64,000 nt of DNA from Notospermus geniculatus (taxonomy: Eukaryota > Nemertea > Pilidiophora > Heteronemertea > Lineidae). The notes under the pieces were generated by a model. The model was given only the letters and a program-made list of their open reading frames with translations. It had not been told where the DNA came from and searched no databases. Below, piece after piece: positions 1 through 13,300 of the stretch (positions within the stretch are counted from its first letter, which is position 1; each line of letters begins with the position of its first letter). The translations under genes and the position numbers were made by a program. The stretch covers positions 49,886 to 113,885 of the forward strand of contig NMRB01000656.1 in assembly GCA_002633025.1 (NCBI GenBank). The letters run 5' to 3'.

Positions 1-1021
1 CCAGGTCAAACCATGAAATTTTTCCAGAGTGATTTGATGCACTATATAATGAAGTCGAAACCTTATATAGGTAAGAAAAATGATTTCGCGAAACCTTCCG
101 GAGGGTTTTGATGAAGAGAAAGATGGGGAGGAATTTTTGTCACACTTGAGACAAAATTGTCACGTGACAAAGTGTCCAAAAGCCAAAAGTGAAGGTAGAG
201 TAGAGTGGATACACCCGATCAGTATTTTTCAAACCTCTCTACTTTTCCATTCACTAAAACTGACCTAAATAACTTCTTTCATAAACGCGCCCCATTCATA
301 TCTGGTAAACCACGTTCCGCATTCCTGAGTTCTTTGTATAGCTGAGAATTTAATGCATGGATTTAACTGTGTGTACTTTCGTCCAAATTTTAGCGATATT
401 GGTATAAGCAACGGGACTTGGATTGAAAAACAGGTGATTTCAAGAAATTTATAGTATAAGGAAAGTGCACGGATCTGGATGGAGGAGGTTTTATTAGTTT
501 GCAAGTTTAGGTAGGCCTATAGTTTGTTGAAAAAGCCCGGAAATAGGGATATTTTAGTGTATTTTAGCCTACTTTTTGCGGCTAATCTTCCTCCTCCATC
601 CAGATCCGTGCACTTTCCTTATACTGGCCTATATATGTACCAAGTTTCAGATCAATAGCCTCAGTGGTTACAAAACGTGCCCTGCTAAAGGACGACGACG
701 ACGGACGATGGACGCAGCACCATCTTAAGAGTTCACCACAGGTGAGCTAATAAGGTGGCAACGGATTCAGTGTACACAGCAAGTCAGTGTGGAAAGGCTA
801 CCGAGTTACATACTTAGCAGTTCCCTTTATTTTTTTTTGAGAAACATGCGGAATGTGGCTAACGCCTACTTTTACATGAGAACGAACTACTCAGTTTTCA
901 TTTTTCACTCCTCATTTTCCATTCAAATTCAGAAAATAAAAGGAGAATGCAATGTTCATTCTTAAGGTTTTGGACGATTCGGCCAAATCACAAATGACTA
1001 GCGAAAAACGGCCAAACCTAC
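1..1021. other. Intron, no exon seen
   Basis: I see no Fn3, Ig or kinase codons here. It holds a foldback at 458-625 and a MITE-2 fragment at about 872-1015. Confidence 0.5.
458..625. repeat. Foldback element
   Basis: Two inverted arms of about 38 bp, carrying gtgcacggatctggatggag and its complement, around a 70-bp loop. Nearly perfect pairing implies a recent insertion. Confidence 0.7.
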
Positions 1022-1327
1022 CGAATCGCTTTGGTAATGTTGCATGCCTCGACGGCTCGCTGACTCCATACTCATTCTGTGCTCGCACCCTGAAACTGTA
1101 CTCATGTTCAGGGCTGACGTCCTTCATGAGTACAAATGTATCTGGGTGTCCCTTCACCATGGGGCGCCAAACTGTACTCTTCCCCTCCCGCATCTCCAAA
1201 ATGTAGGTGATCTTCGCATCGGGGGCGCCTGGTGGGGGACGCACGGGGTTCCAGCTCACGCGCACCGTTTCGATGGAGACCTCTCTAATGTCGGGGCAAT
1301 CCGGTGGCGTTTGTGGGATGAAATCAG
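1022..1327 (-). CDS. Exon 76: Fn3 domain 40, last exon in window
   Basis: 306 nt, phase 1 at both ends. It reads VSIETVRVSWNPVRPPPGAP, STVWRPMVKGHPDTFVL, SFRVRAQNEYGVSEPS and TLPKRF. The donor GTAGGT means the gene continues below position 1. A fragment of MITE-2 follows within 10 bp. Confidence 0.87.
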
Positions 1328-4300
1328 CTGTGAAGGAACATAGTTCACAGACTTAATAGTATGAAAGATTGCAAACCTACAAAACGTTAGACTGACTTTA
1401 GTAGGTTAAACTTTGATAGGTAAAGATGGCGATTATGAAATAATTACATTTGAACATGATACGTTAAGCATGGTAGCTGAAGGAAGTTTTGAATTTACAA
1501 GAGTAAGAGTGAAAGAAAAAACAAAGGTGATTTTGACGAACTAGCATACGCAAAAGGAATTCAAATGGCAACGAACAACAAAAGGTAGACTCTACTCAGG
1601 GTTAACCACAGCAAACATTGGCCCGTATTCTGCAAGCCTCTTAACTCTAAGGTCCGCTTTAAGCTTTTGTATTCTGCCCTGCAAACAATAGCTAAAAGGT
1701 AAACCTTAGAGTAAAGGAAGCTTCTAGAATACGGCCTGTAGACCACGGTTTCTACAGCTTAAAATCCTAGTTTCGCCTGCTTTTTACAAGTTTAGAAAGT
1801 TAGGGCATACTGTGCTGATCAAGATGCTTTTTGTTTCATTGAAAAATTCCAATTGGTTAACAAGTTATAACATATTTCTTGGATATAGTCAGAGGAGGAT
1901 GTTCTGCCTAATTAGATGACGTCACTGCAGGAATTTGCATAATGAGCATGCATTTTAGTGCTGTAATGGACTTATGCAACTATTCATGTGAACTAATGAA
2001 GTCAGAAATTTGCCAATCAGTAACTATGTCAATGAAAATGAACTTTGTCTCCACATTGGATGGCTCAGATTTGAGTTCATTTATCCCTGCAATGACACAC
2101 GGTTAAATTAGCATTTTTGACCCTGGCTAGTTCCTCACTGTACGGAAAATAGCACTGGCATTTTTACACACATATTCCTCGATATCTCCCGAACTGCTCA
2201 TTCGAATTTGATAAAATAAAAAGCAAAATGTGTCTGTTTATGTGTTCTATACAGTTCAGTAATAATCTGTGTAGAAAGGAATAAGAAATAAAAGTGGAAA
2301 ATAAGAAGTGGGAAATTTTGGAGTTTTGGGCGAATTTTTCAATTTCTCAAATTGGGAGGAATTTTTTTTCCCATTTTGAGAAATTTTCTTAAAGTGACAT
2401 GACATTTTGTCAGTTTTTTCGGGCGATATTTCTCAAACTGGGTAAAAAAATTCTCCCAATTTGAGAAAATGAAAAATTCGCGCAAAATGCCAGAATTTCG
2501 CACTTCTTATTTTCCACTTTTATTTCTTACTCCCTTGTAGTCAATTTTTTGATGAAACTAGGACTTTAAACGAAGGGGACAACTGCTAAGTCACTTCATC
2601 TAATCTACCGAATCCCACTTCAAGCTCACTCGAAACTTACAAGCCCACTTTGACGACAACGAAACAACGGGGGAAGGTTCACTAATACCGTACTCGTTGG
2701 CCACACGAACACGGAAGCCGTACCCCCGATCTGCTCGCAGACCAGTAATGGTGTAGTTCGGGTCAGTGATTTTCTTTGCAACTGGGCGCCAGTCTGAGCC
2801 TGGCGATTCTCTGACCTCGACGATGTAAGTGAGCGGGATGTTTGCCAGATGAGCGGGCTGGTACGGTGATGGCCATGTTAATTGGATGGCGTCTGGACCT
2901 ATCAGGGACTTCCGTGGATGATTAAGGATCGGCTCGGGAATGCATTTGGCTAAAATGAAGGAAAGATGAAATGAAATGCCAAGTTAAAGAAGATTACACA
3001 CACGAATAAAAGCATGACGTAATTAATGATGACGTAATTAAGACGTAAGCATGACGTAATTAATGAGCGTAAGGAAAAGCAAGCAAAATGGAATACGTCA
3101 AAATCATAATTACAAGAATACAATTTTTATTTTCGAACACCTAGCGGCAGCTTGAAAACAAATCTCTCTTCAGGGAATTATTCAAAAATTATTTTTTTAC
3201 AGGTCTTGAACTTCGAACACAATCAGGTAAATCTACGTAAAGTATGATTCACCCCACTTCAACATGGGCAAAGTGCCAGGCCTGTGCAACAGACACCATA
3301 AAGTGAACACGATTAAACCACAGTATTTACCAGCTGACTGAGGAAAACCTTGGATTTGCTACCTCATGGAAAGTAAACCAAGTCACCTTGACATCATAAG
3401 GTAATTGCGACATGGATTATTTACCACTGACTTGTGCACATTTCCAAGCTTGGCACTTTGCCCAAGTTGAAGTTAGGGTGAATCATACTTATGATATGCG
3501 CGGGTGAGGTCACTGAACTCCAATATGAATGACGCATCGATTAGCATGATACATGTAGGCCTAGTGCTGACCATGATAATTCCGTCAATCTATTGTAATA
3601 TCACACTGGCACACGGGCCACACTGGAAAACGTTACACTGAAACTTCTGCAGCGAAAAATGACTTATTTCCCGAGTTATTCTGCTGAAACAAAAAACTGG
3701 ATGGAGATAGTGAGTAAGACCGCCACTACAGCGAGGTGGGCGGTCTTAAAAAAGACACTCTACTAGATTAAAAACAAGTAAATACATGTATTGGGGAGAT
3801 GTACATGTAGCAAGAAATATGGAATGGGAGACAGCCTACTTGAACACAACAAAGTATACCACACATGACAACAGTAATCATGGTAATATTTCTTACAGAG
3901 ATTTTGGGCCAAGAGGCGAAAGATTTATCAACATGATGATATGCAAGATGTTATAGAGAAGCAGACACTTGGAGGTTACGAGACCTGTGGACATGAAAAG
4001 AAGGATGAAAGGGGCAAAGAAGCATGCCATTTCAACAAGAAAGGAGAAAATCTTGGACGAATAGTCCTTCATGGGATGCTGTTAGTTTTTTAACCATATG
4101 ATTTGACTTTCGTGTTTTCGTCGAGAAAATAGAAGAAGTTTCGAGGAAAATCATGAAAATTACGTCAATGTCACCTGATAAAAAATAAATTAGTCTAAAA
4201 ATAAAAAATAAAAAATAAATTACTAGTAGTATAACTTTAGACCATAACTGTCCGATTTTCAAAGATAGTCCAATTCACCATTATTGATTTTCTTTTTCTA

Positions 4301-7300
4301 TCTAGCGCCAAGTACAGACAAGAATTTTGTTTCAGACTTACAGCTCTTCCTGCTGACGGTACAGGGTGGTGTGGGTTCACTTAGGCCATACTCATTCTGA
4401 GCAAGCACACGGAACATGTAATCCTGTTTTGGAAGGAGGTCTGTCATCCGATGAGATACATCCGGGACCTTGGTGTACAACTTGCGCCATTCCGTATCTG
4501 GCGGTTCCCTGACCTCTATGACGTAACTGATCTCCGAAGACGCAGCCTCCGCAGGGATGTGCGCTGGTTTCCATGACAACAGGATTGTGTCTGGTCCCAT
4601 GTCTCGTGGGTGTGGCTTTTCTCTCGGCATAATGGGAACATAGGAATCTGTAAACAGAAAAGGCATCATCATCATCATCATCAATCGTCAATCATAGTCG
4701 TCAATCACAGTCGTCAATCATAGGCGTCAATCACAGTCGGCAATCATAGCCGTCAATCACAGTCGTCAATCATAGTCGTCAATCACAGTAAATTGTCAGT
4801 CATAGTCGTCAATCATAGTTGTCAATCGCAGTCGTCAATCATAGCCGTCAATCACAGTCGTCAATCATAGTCGTCAATCATAGTTGTCAATCACAGTCGT
4901 CAATCATAGTCGCCAATCACAGTCGTCAATCAATATTCACGTCAAGATCAATAAAATTATCATTGATATCTGTCATTGCCTAAACTACATTCCAGAAGGG
5001 ATTTTCTGCATGAAGCGAAGTTTTCTGCTGCTACATGTATGTTCACCACAAATAACAGCCGTCAATACATTCAAAATTACAGCGTCTGTACACTGCGTTC
5101 CCGGATTGCGTTCAACATGTACCTGGCCCTCTGCGTAGTGATACTGGCGGGGACGGATCACTCTCAGCGAAATCATTCTCCACGATTATGCGAAACATGT
5201 AGTCCCTCTCGGGGCGGACATCATCCAAGATAAAATGCGTATCCTGTATGCCTGTTGTCAACATCCTCCACTGAACACTGGAACCCTCGCGAACCTCGAG
5301 GGTGTAGTCTTGTGGTGAACGCGGCTCCCGTGGAATTACCCAATCAAGTCTGTAGCTACCATTACCCAATGGCGTTATAGTCGGCTTCTCTTCGACGGCA
5401 TCGGGTCCAAGGCCATCTGGAATGAACAAACGGGTGGCTATAGGGGAACATTTGCGAGGAAGCAAGTTAGCATTCGGGCTTCAGCTCCACATGCACCGAA
5501 CGGTGGTGCAGTATGCATTACTTTTGAAAGAGCACCTTTATTTTCAGAGAAAGTAATACGTATATTACATCGAAGTTTGCAAAGCCCCCGAAACGCCAAC
5601 GTCAAACCCATTGTTCGATGCCACGAAGCGAGCATGGAACAAAATATTAGACGTTCGCGTTGGCGTTTCGAGGGCTTTGCGAAAACTCCATACAATTCAC
5701 AAAGCCCCCGTAATTTTAAGGACCCGCAAATCTTTTGTCAGGCTGATAGTGAACAATAGGTTGTCCGCAAATGGACTATAGTGAGTTTTCGCAAAGCCCC
5801 GGAAACACCAACGCGAACGCCAAACGCCAAACCCATTGTTCGATGCCACGAACAGAGCAGCGAACAAAAGGACAGACGTTCGCGTTGGCGTTTCTGGGGC
5901 TTTGCAAAAACTCTATACTATTCACAAAGCCCCCGTAACTTTAAGGACTCGCAACTCCATTGTCAGGCTGATTGTGAACAATAGGTTTCCAGCAAATGGA
6001 CATTTTAGAGTTTTCGCAAAGCCCCCGAAACGCCGACGCGAACGTCTGGGCTATCCTGTTGTTCGCTGCTCTCTTCGTGGCATCGAACAATGGGATTGTC
6101 GTTTGTGTTGGCATTTCGAGGACTTTGCGGAAACTCCCTAATAGTTTACGCACTCCCGTAATTAGGAGAGCTTCATGAATAAGGTCCCAGAACAGTCACC
6201 GAAGACGTGCGGTAAGTAACCCACCTAGGCCTTTTTGACAGACAGCCGACGGGGACGGTTCACTTCTTCCATACTCATTAGTGACAGTCACGCGGTACAT
6301 GTAATCCTGATCGGGGACGAGGTTGTCGATATCTAGCATAGTATCCTCCACATCACTTGCGACAACTCGCCACTCTCCACTCGCAGGGCTTTTCTCCTCC
6401 ACGACATAAGCCAGTGGAATATTGGTCCTTCGTAGTGGAGGATACCAGGAGAGTTGGATGGCAGTTGGACTGATGTCAGTGACGGTTGGCTTTTCACGTA
6501 TTGGCTCCGGCATGTTTGAGTCTGGAAAGGCGATAATGGCATGAGGGGCAAGTAAAGTATGATTCACCCTAACTTCAACATGGGCAAAGTGCCAAGCTTG
6601 GAAATGTGCACTTCGTAAAGTATAATTCACCCTAACTTCAACATGGGCAAAGTGCCCAACCTTGGAAATGTCCACTTTGTAAAGTATGATTCACCCTAAC
6701 TTCAACATGGGCAAAGTGCCAAGCTTGGAAATGTGCACAGGTCTGTGGTAAATAATACATGTCGCAGTTATCTAATGATGTTAGGGTAACTTGGTTTACT
6801 TTCCATGAGCCAAGAGCCAATCCAAGGTTGTGCTCAGTCAACTGGTAAGTACTGTGGTTTGTGGTTTAATCATTGTGTTCACTTGTGGTGTCTGTTTCAC
6901 AGGCCTGGCACTTTGCCCATGTTGAAGTTACGGTGAATCATACTTTAATCGATGCTACAGATTAGTCGAGCAGAAATGCAAAGAACAATGCCTTGTCCTG
7001 CAGTGTGTGTACCACTTTTTCTTCATGTGGCTCCCTGACGGAGCCTGTGTTTTGAAATTACATTGGTATATTTCAAATTGCAGGAACTTACATGCTTTCC
7101 GTCGGACAGTCACCACAGGAGATGGCGGACTTACACCATACCGATTCTTCACCAACACACGATATGCTAATTCAACATCAGGCGCCACCTCGTGGAGATT
7201 GTGGAAAGTATCCGGGATGTTGTCAGCGATTTGTTTCCACTGACCACTCACGTTCCGCTGCTCGATGACGTAGGTGACTTCTGATTGTTTGTTCTGTTCG

Positions 7301-10300
7301 TTTGGTAACCATGACAACTGAATGGCGTCTGCGCCCAGTTCTGTGAATGATGGAGTTAGGCGAATGGCTTCTGGTGGTTTACCTATAATAATTGAAATGA
7401 ATACGCTCATGGAATGTAAACCAAGTGACCCTAACATCACTAGGTAACTGCTACTTGGATTATTAACCACTGACTTGTGCACATTTCCAAGCTTGGCACT
7501 TTGCCCATGTTGAAATTAGGGCGAATCATACTTTACGAAGTGCACATTTCCAAGCTTGGCACTTTGCCCATGTTGAAATTAGGGCGAATCATACTTTACG
7601 AAGTGCACATTTCCAAGCTTGGCACTTTGCCCATGTTGAAATTAGGGCGAATCATACTTTACAAAGTGCACATTTCAAGCTTGGCACTTTGCCCATGTTG
7701 AAGTTAGGCTGAATCATACTTTACTTACCCCTCACACCATCTCTGGTGAGAGTTGCAATCGGGTAGGGTTCCCCTCTGCCAAACTCATTCACCGCCGCAA
7801 TTTTAAAATCATATCCCTTATCAGGGTCTAAACCATCTAATTTGTGTTTCGTATCCTTTACGCCAGTGGCGACCTCTTTCCAAGACGACGTCGTTGCTTC
7901 CCTTTGTTCAATTACGTAGGTGACAGGACAGCTCACATTGGCGGGGTTTTCCGCTGGTTGCCATGATAAATCAACAGCGTCATCGCCGACTGGTTTCACG
8001 ATTGGCTTGGACATCATGACATGTTCGGGGACCAGATTGGCTGTGGGGAAGGTGACAAAAAAAAAGTGTATAGAACAGGGCTGGGTTGCACAAAACTCAT
8101 GTTAGCGCTAACTTGGTGTTAGTGCTAACGTTATGTTAAATGACGTAAAAATACAAGGGATTTTTACGTCATCTAACATAAAGTTAGTGCTAACACCATG
8201 TTAGCGCTATCGTGAGTTTTGTGCAAGCCCTGTTACAACTCATAACGTTACACCGACGCATAATGTTACACTAACGCATAACGTTAGGCCTACTGTTGTA
8301 ACATTATACGCTGACCCATCCAACTCATAATGTTACAATCGACGCAGCTCGGTATGAGTTAGTGTAGGTTAGATGTCTTGTAACTGAATCTTCATGGATC
8401 AAACAACCAATTGTGCAATTCATGCATCCCCACGTTCTGAATGGCCTGCAAAATGGCCCACAACCTTTCTCATACCCCATACTACCAAAAAGAATGGAGA
8501 TACGGTCGATACCACTGACTTGTGCACATTTCCAAGCTTGGCACTTTGCCCATGTTGAAGTCAGCGTGAATCATACTTTAGTGGTAGGCACATTTCCAGG
8601 CTTGGCACTTTGCCCATGTTGAAGTTAGGGTGAATTGTACTTTACGAAGTGCACATTTTCAAGCTTGGCACTTTGCCCATGTTGAAGTCAGGGTGAATTG
8701 TACTTTACCTGCTTTTCGCCTGGCTGTTACGGGTGGTGACGGCTCGGCCGAACCATACTGAGTCTTGGCAATAATTCTGTACATGTAGTCTTTCTCTGGC
8801 TTCAAATCCTTGGCGGTGAATTCGCAACCTTTGACCCCTTTACCAACCGTCGACCAATCATAGCTGGGATATTCACATTGTTCGACGTCATAGACAATGG
8901 GAATGTCTGGGCAGCCCGGTGGCATACGAGATGCCACCCAGGTCAAACTAACCGATGATTTATTTGGTAAGGTGTAGCTTGGTTTGCGAACTTCTTCAGG
9001 TGTGAATTGGGCTGCAAAATGAAAAGATTTTCGTTTGTTTCGTTATAAAGTATGATTCACCCCAACTTCAACATGGGCAAAGTACCAAGCCTGTGCAACA
9101 GACAGCACAAGTGAACACAATGATTAACCCACAAACCACAGTATTTACCAGTTGACTGAGCACAACCTTGAAGTGTTTGCTATGGGCTGTTCAAGTGACC
9201 CTAACATCATTAGGTAACTGCAACATGGATTATTTACCACTGACCTGTGCACATTTCCAAGCTTGGCACTTTGCCCATGTTGAATTTAGGGTGAATCATA
9301 CTTTAGACTGTCACCTTTTTGGAAAAGTCTACAGTATTCTGTGAATATCAAACGGGAGCACCCGCCGTAAACTCACCATCTCTCCTCGGTAGAGCCAACG
9401 GCATTGTAGGCTCACTGACTCCGTACTCATTCTCAGCGAAGACACGGAAAGAGAAGTTTTTACTTGGATGAAGATCTTGAACGGCAACCTTCGTCTTCTT
9501 AATGTTCTTCACCAATGGCTCCCAGTCTGGCTTCGGTGGTTCCCTTCGAATAAAAAACAATTCCCATGTTTATTTGACGTCGTAAACCAGAAGGATTTTA
9601 AATCGTTGCACACACGGAATCTACACTGACGTCGAAGCCATAAAAACTATGCCGAATATACCAAGAGTTTCATAGCAAGATACAGCTCTTTTGCATGACT
9701 TGCTTGCTTACACAGGTTACGACCGTTAACTTTAAGATTTTGGACATAGAGCAAGGTTATACTTTCTCATTGAACAGCAGAGGAAGTATAAACTTTAATT
9801 GTTCCTCACATATTATTATGTGGAACGGAAAATGCTTTGTTCGAAACAAGTGTGGCGTAATGAGAACAGCATTTTCCGTTCCACAAACTGGTCAGCGAGG
9901 AAGTATGAATTGGCATTGCACTACTCAAAACTTCCGTCGAATTTGGTCCTCATGTTTTTCCTGGCTGAATGTTTATTGTTGTGGTACCAGTGTATGCTAC
10001 CATGATTAAATTGCAGGTGTACGAAAACTGTACGATTTTTTCTTTACAATTCACAAGTCTTACCTCATTTCAATTATATATGTAATAGGAACGTCCTCCA
10101 TGCCCTTCATGTTCGTCGCTGGTTCCCATGACAAGCCGACTGTTTCTGGTCCCACTTCGGTGTACTTTGGTTTTGAGAAGGGCATATCAGGTGGACCTGG
10201 AAATGATGAAATCTCATCAAGCCAATTGAGTTATGCTAAAGTATAATTCACCCTAACTTCAACATGGCGAAGTGACCCATAAAGACACCATAAAGTGAAC

Positions 10301-13300
10301 ACAATGATTATACCACAATATTTACCAGTTCAGACTGGGCACAACCTTGGAGTGTTTGCTATAGGCTGTTCAAGTGACCCCCTTGCGACATGGATTATTT
10401 ACCACTGACTTGTGCACATTTCCAAGCCTGGCACTTTGCCCATGTTGAAGTTAGGGTGAATTATACTTTACTAGCATATTCACCCGTGGCGAGCACATTT
10501 TGAGGGAGTTAGTTTGTCTAGAATATTCTGTGGGAGAGGATTGATGAGTTTATTATTTGGAGAGGGGTAGTTTATTAATTTATTAATCGTTAACCGTCAA
10601 ATCCATGAGCAGTCAGCAGTGAGAAGTTTTGACTTTCTAAACAGCAGTCATCACATCTGGTTTATTACACAATCAGCCTTATCTCCAGGCTAATGCCAAG
10701 GTGACCCAGATTCATGATAGCTAGGTTCACATGCGTCCCACCGTGTATCTGTTGGTAGTAGGTCACTGCCATTCTTGTAGATGGCAGCGCAGGTCACCAC
10801 ACATCTGATTTTCTCTCTTTTTCATACAAACCAGCACTTCTTTTAAAACCAAAATACCGTTATACAATCTCCTCATATTGTACTGTACACATAGGCCGCT
10901 CTTTGTAGGCTTCAAGCCCTAACTAAGGAGGAGATAGGGCAGAGAGTCGGGTCCACCGTAACTGTGTACAGTCATTACATAGCAAGGTATAGCAGATAAT
11001 AGGTCAACTCAGGTTGATAACAAAATCCAACATGGCTACCGTCCATTATAGTATAGATGCTATCTGGGGACTGTAACAGATACTCATGGAAGGGAAAACA
11101 ATGTCAGGGGTACGATGGAAAGCATTTTTCGGAAAGATAACCGTAAATCTGGCTGAGAATGCGATTCGAAAGAGAACAAGGGGTTTCGTAGGCACCCACA
11201 TTCCCTTTAAATTTGATTTATCAAACATGTACACAACATACCTCCTCGACTATTGAGAGTAGCTGGCAATGTAGGTTCACTGACGCCAAATTCATTTTTA
11301 GCCAGAACCCTAAACGAGAATTCCCTATCTGCTCGAATGCCCTTGACCTGGTAACACGTGTCCTTGACATTGTCATCAAGCGTCTTCCAACCTTGTCCCA
11401 GACCTTCTTTTATCTCAACAATGTATGCAGTGGGGACTTTCTTGGCACCTGGAGGCAAGATTGCCTCATCCCAGGAAAGTTTCAAGGATGACTTCTGCAC
11501 GTCGGATAGTTTTGGTGCCTCGAATTGCAATCTTGGAGGAACTGAATTTGAAAAAAATTAAATTTCGGTACACCGTACTTCTTGCAACTTTTTAAGTTTT
11601 AAATTACATGTACTACTAATGTGTTGTTGATACTAATCTAAACTACTGCTGAACAATATTTGAAAGGAAGACAAAATCCACTCAGTAACCTAAACTACGC
11701 TGAACAATATTTGAAAGGAAGACAAAATTCACTCAGTAACCTGAACTACTGCTGAACAATATTTGAAACTGACAAAATTCACTCAATAACCTAAATTACT
11801 GCTGAACAATACTTGAAAGGAAGACAAAATTCACTTAATAATAACCTAAACTACTGCTGAACAATATTTGAAAGGAAGACAAAATTTACTCAGTAACCTA
11901 AACTACTGCAGCTGAACAATATTTGAAAGGAAGACAAACTTCACTCAGTAATTACGATCGTCGAAGTACTTTTATTTGACGCTAAAAGGCTGGATTTACA
12001 TGTTGGGTGGTAGATCAGGTTTCTTTGAGTCAGCGTTGGAATATCAAGTGGGAGTTATCAGGGGAAGCTAGCTCACCTCCGCGTTCTTGTCCTTTAGCTA
12101 TTCCAGTCGCAGCATCTTTCTGTTTGTCGTGGTCAACTACAAAAAAAAATGTAAAATACGATTAAAATCACAGGCATGAACTCGAAAAACCCACCACAAA
12201 GCACGTGCACTGTACATCGTGAAATGCATGATGAAGAGGACGCATGATTTTGCTGCCGCAGCATTTCGAAGGTCACGGACGGGGGGCAGGGGCGGAGGCA
12301 GGCGCGGGGGGGGCAGGTCGGCTCATGATCATTCGCAGATGGCTGGAAAATACATATTTGCGGTCAATTTTTGATTTCACAATAAACCCCTTTCAAAATA
12401 CATGTATACTGTGCATTGGTTCATCGATGTACAGGTCGTCATACTCTCGGGAGACTCTCAAAAAGAGTTTAACAACAATTCAGGAAGTAAGAAATAAAAG
12501 TGGAAATAAGAAATGGGAAATTTTGGAATTTTGCGCGAATTTTTAAATTTCTCAACTTGGGAGAAATTTTTTCCCCATTTTGAGAAACATCGCCCGAAAT
12601 ATCAGACAAAATGTCATGTCACAAAATGGGAAAAAAATTTCTCATAATTTGAAAAATCTAAATATTCGCGCAAAATTCCTAAATTTCCCACTTCTTATTT
12701 TCCACTTTTATTTCTTATTCCCTTAAATGTACAGTTTAATGTACAGTACCGTGGCGTTTCGGGACAATGATCTCAGCCCACGGATCGCCGAATCCCTGGA
12801 AGACTTGTGGCACAACTCTAAACTCATACGACTTCTTTGGTTCCAGTTCTGTCGCTCGATATGACGTGTCTGCCACGCCCCTGACCAATGGCTTCCACTC
12901 ATCCACCTCTTCTTCTCTGCAGAGAACAAAATCACACAATTTATGGTGTATGGCTAGAGAGGTGTTCCCCAACATCTATACTGGACATAGAGCATGGCTG
13001 CGGTTCAAATTATAATTTTTTTTGTACACGAAATGACTGAGCTAAAACTGCCTATAACATCAAATTCCTTTGTTTCCATCGCCAGCACTTTTTTGTCCAA
13101 TTGTGTTTGAACGTGAAAGATTATTTTCCACATGACCAACCATGAGTGACACCCAGTTCATACTTCCTTACGAAGCAGTATATAGAACGGAAAATGCTTT
13201 GTTTGGGAACCAGCATGGCACCCTTGAGGAAGTATGAACTGGAATTAAAGATAATGTATCACGGGTATTTTTGTGGGCCACGATAATCATTGTTTATTTA

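Noticed and set aside
4666-4934. CRISPR-like array
   Set aside because: The units are contiguous 13-bp tandem repeats without unique spacers, in an animal intron.
7477-7701. Repetitive plus-strand ORF (HISKLGTLPMLKLGRII)
   Set aside because: Encoded entirely by tandem MITE-1 termini; the period of 63 bp being a multiple of three keeps it open by chance.
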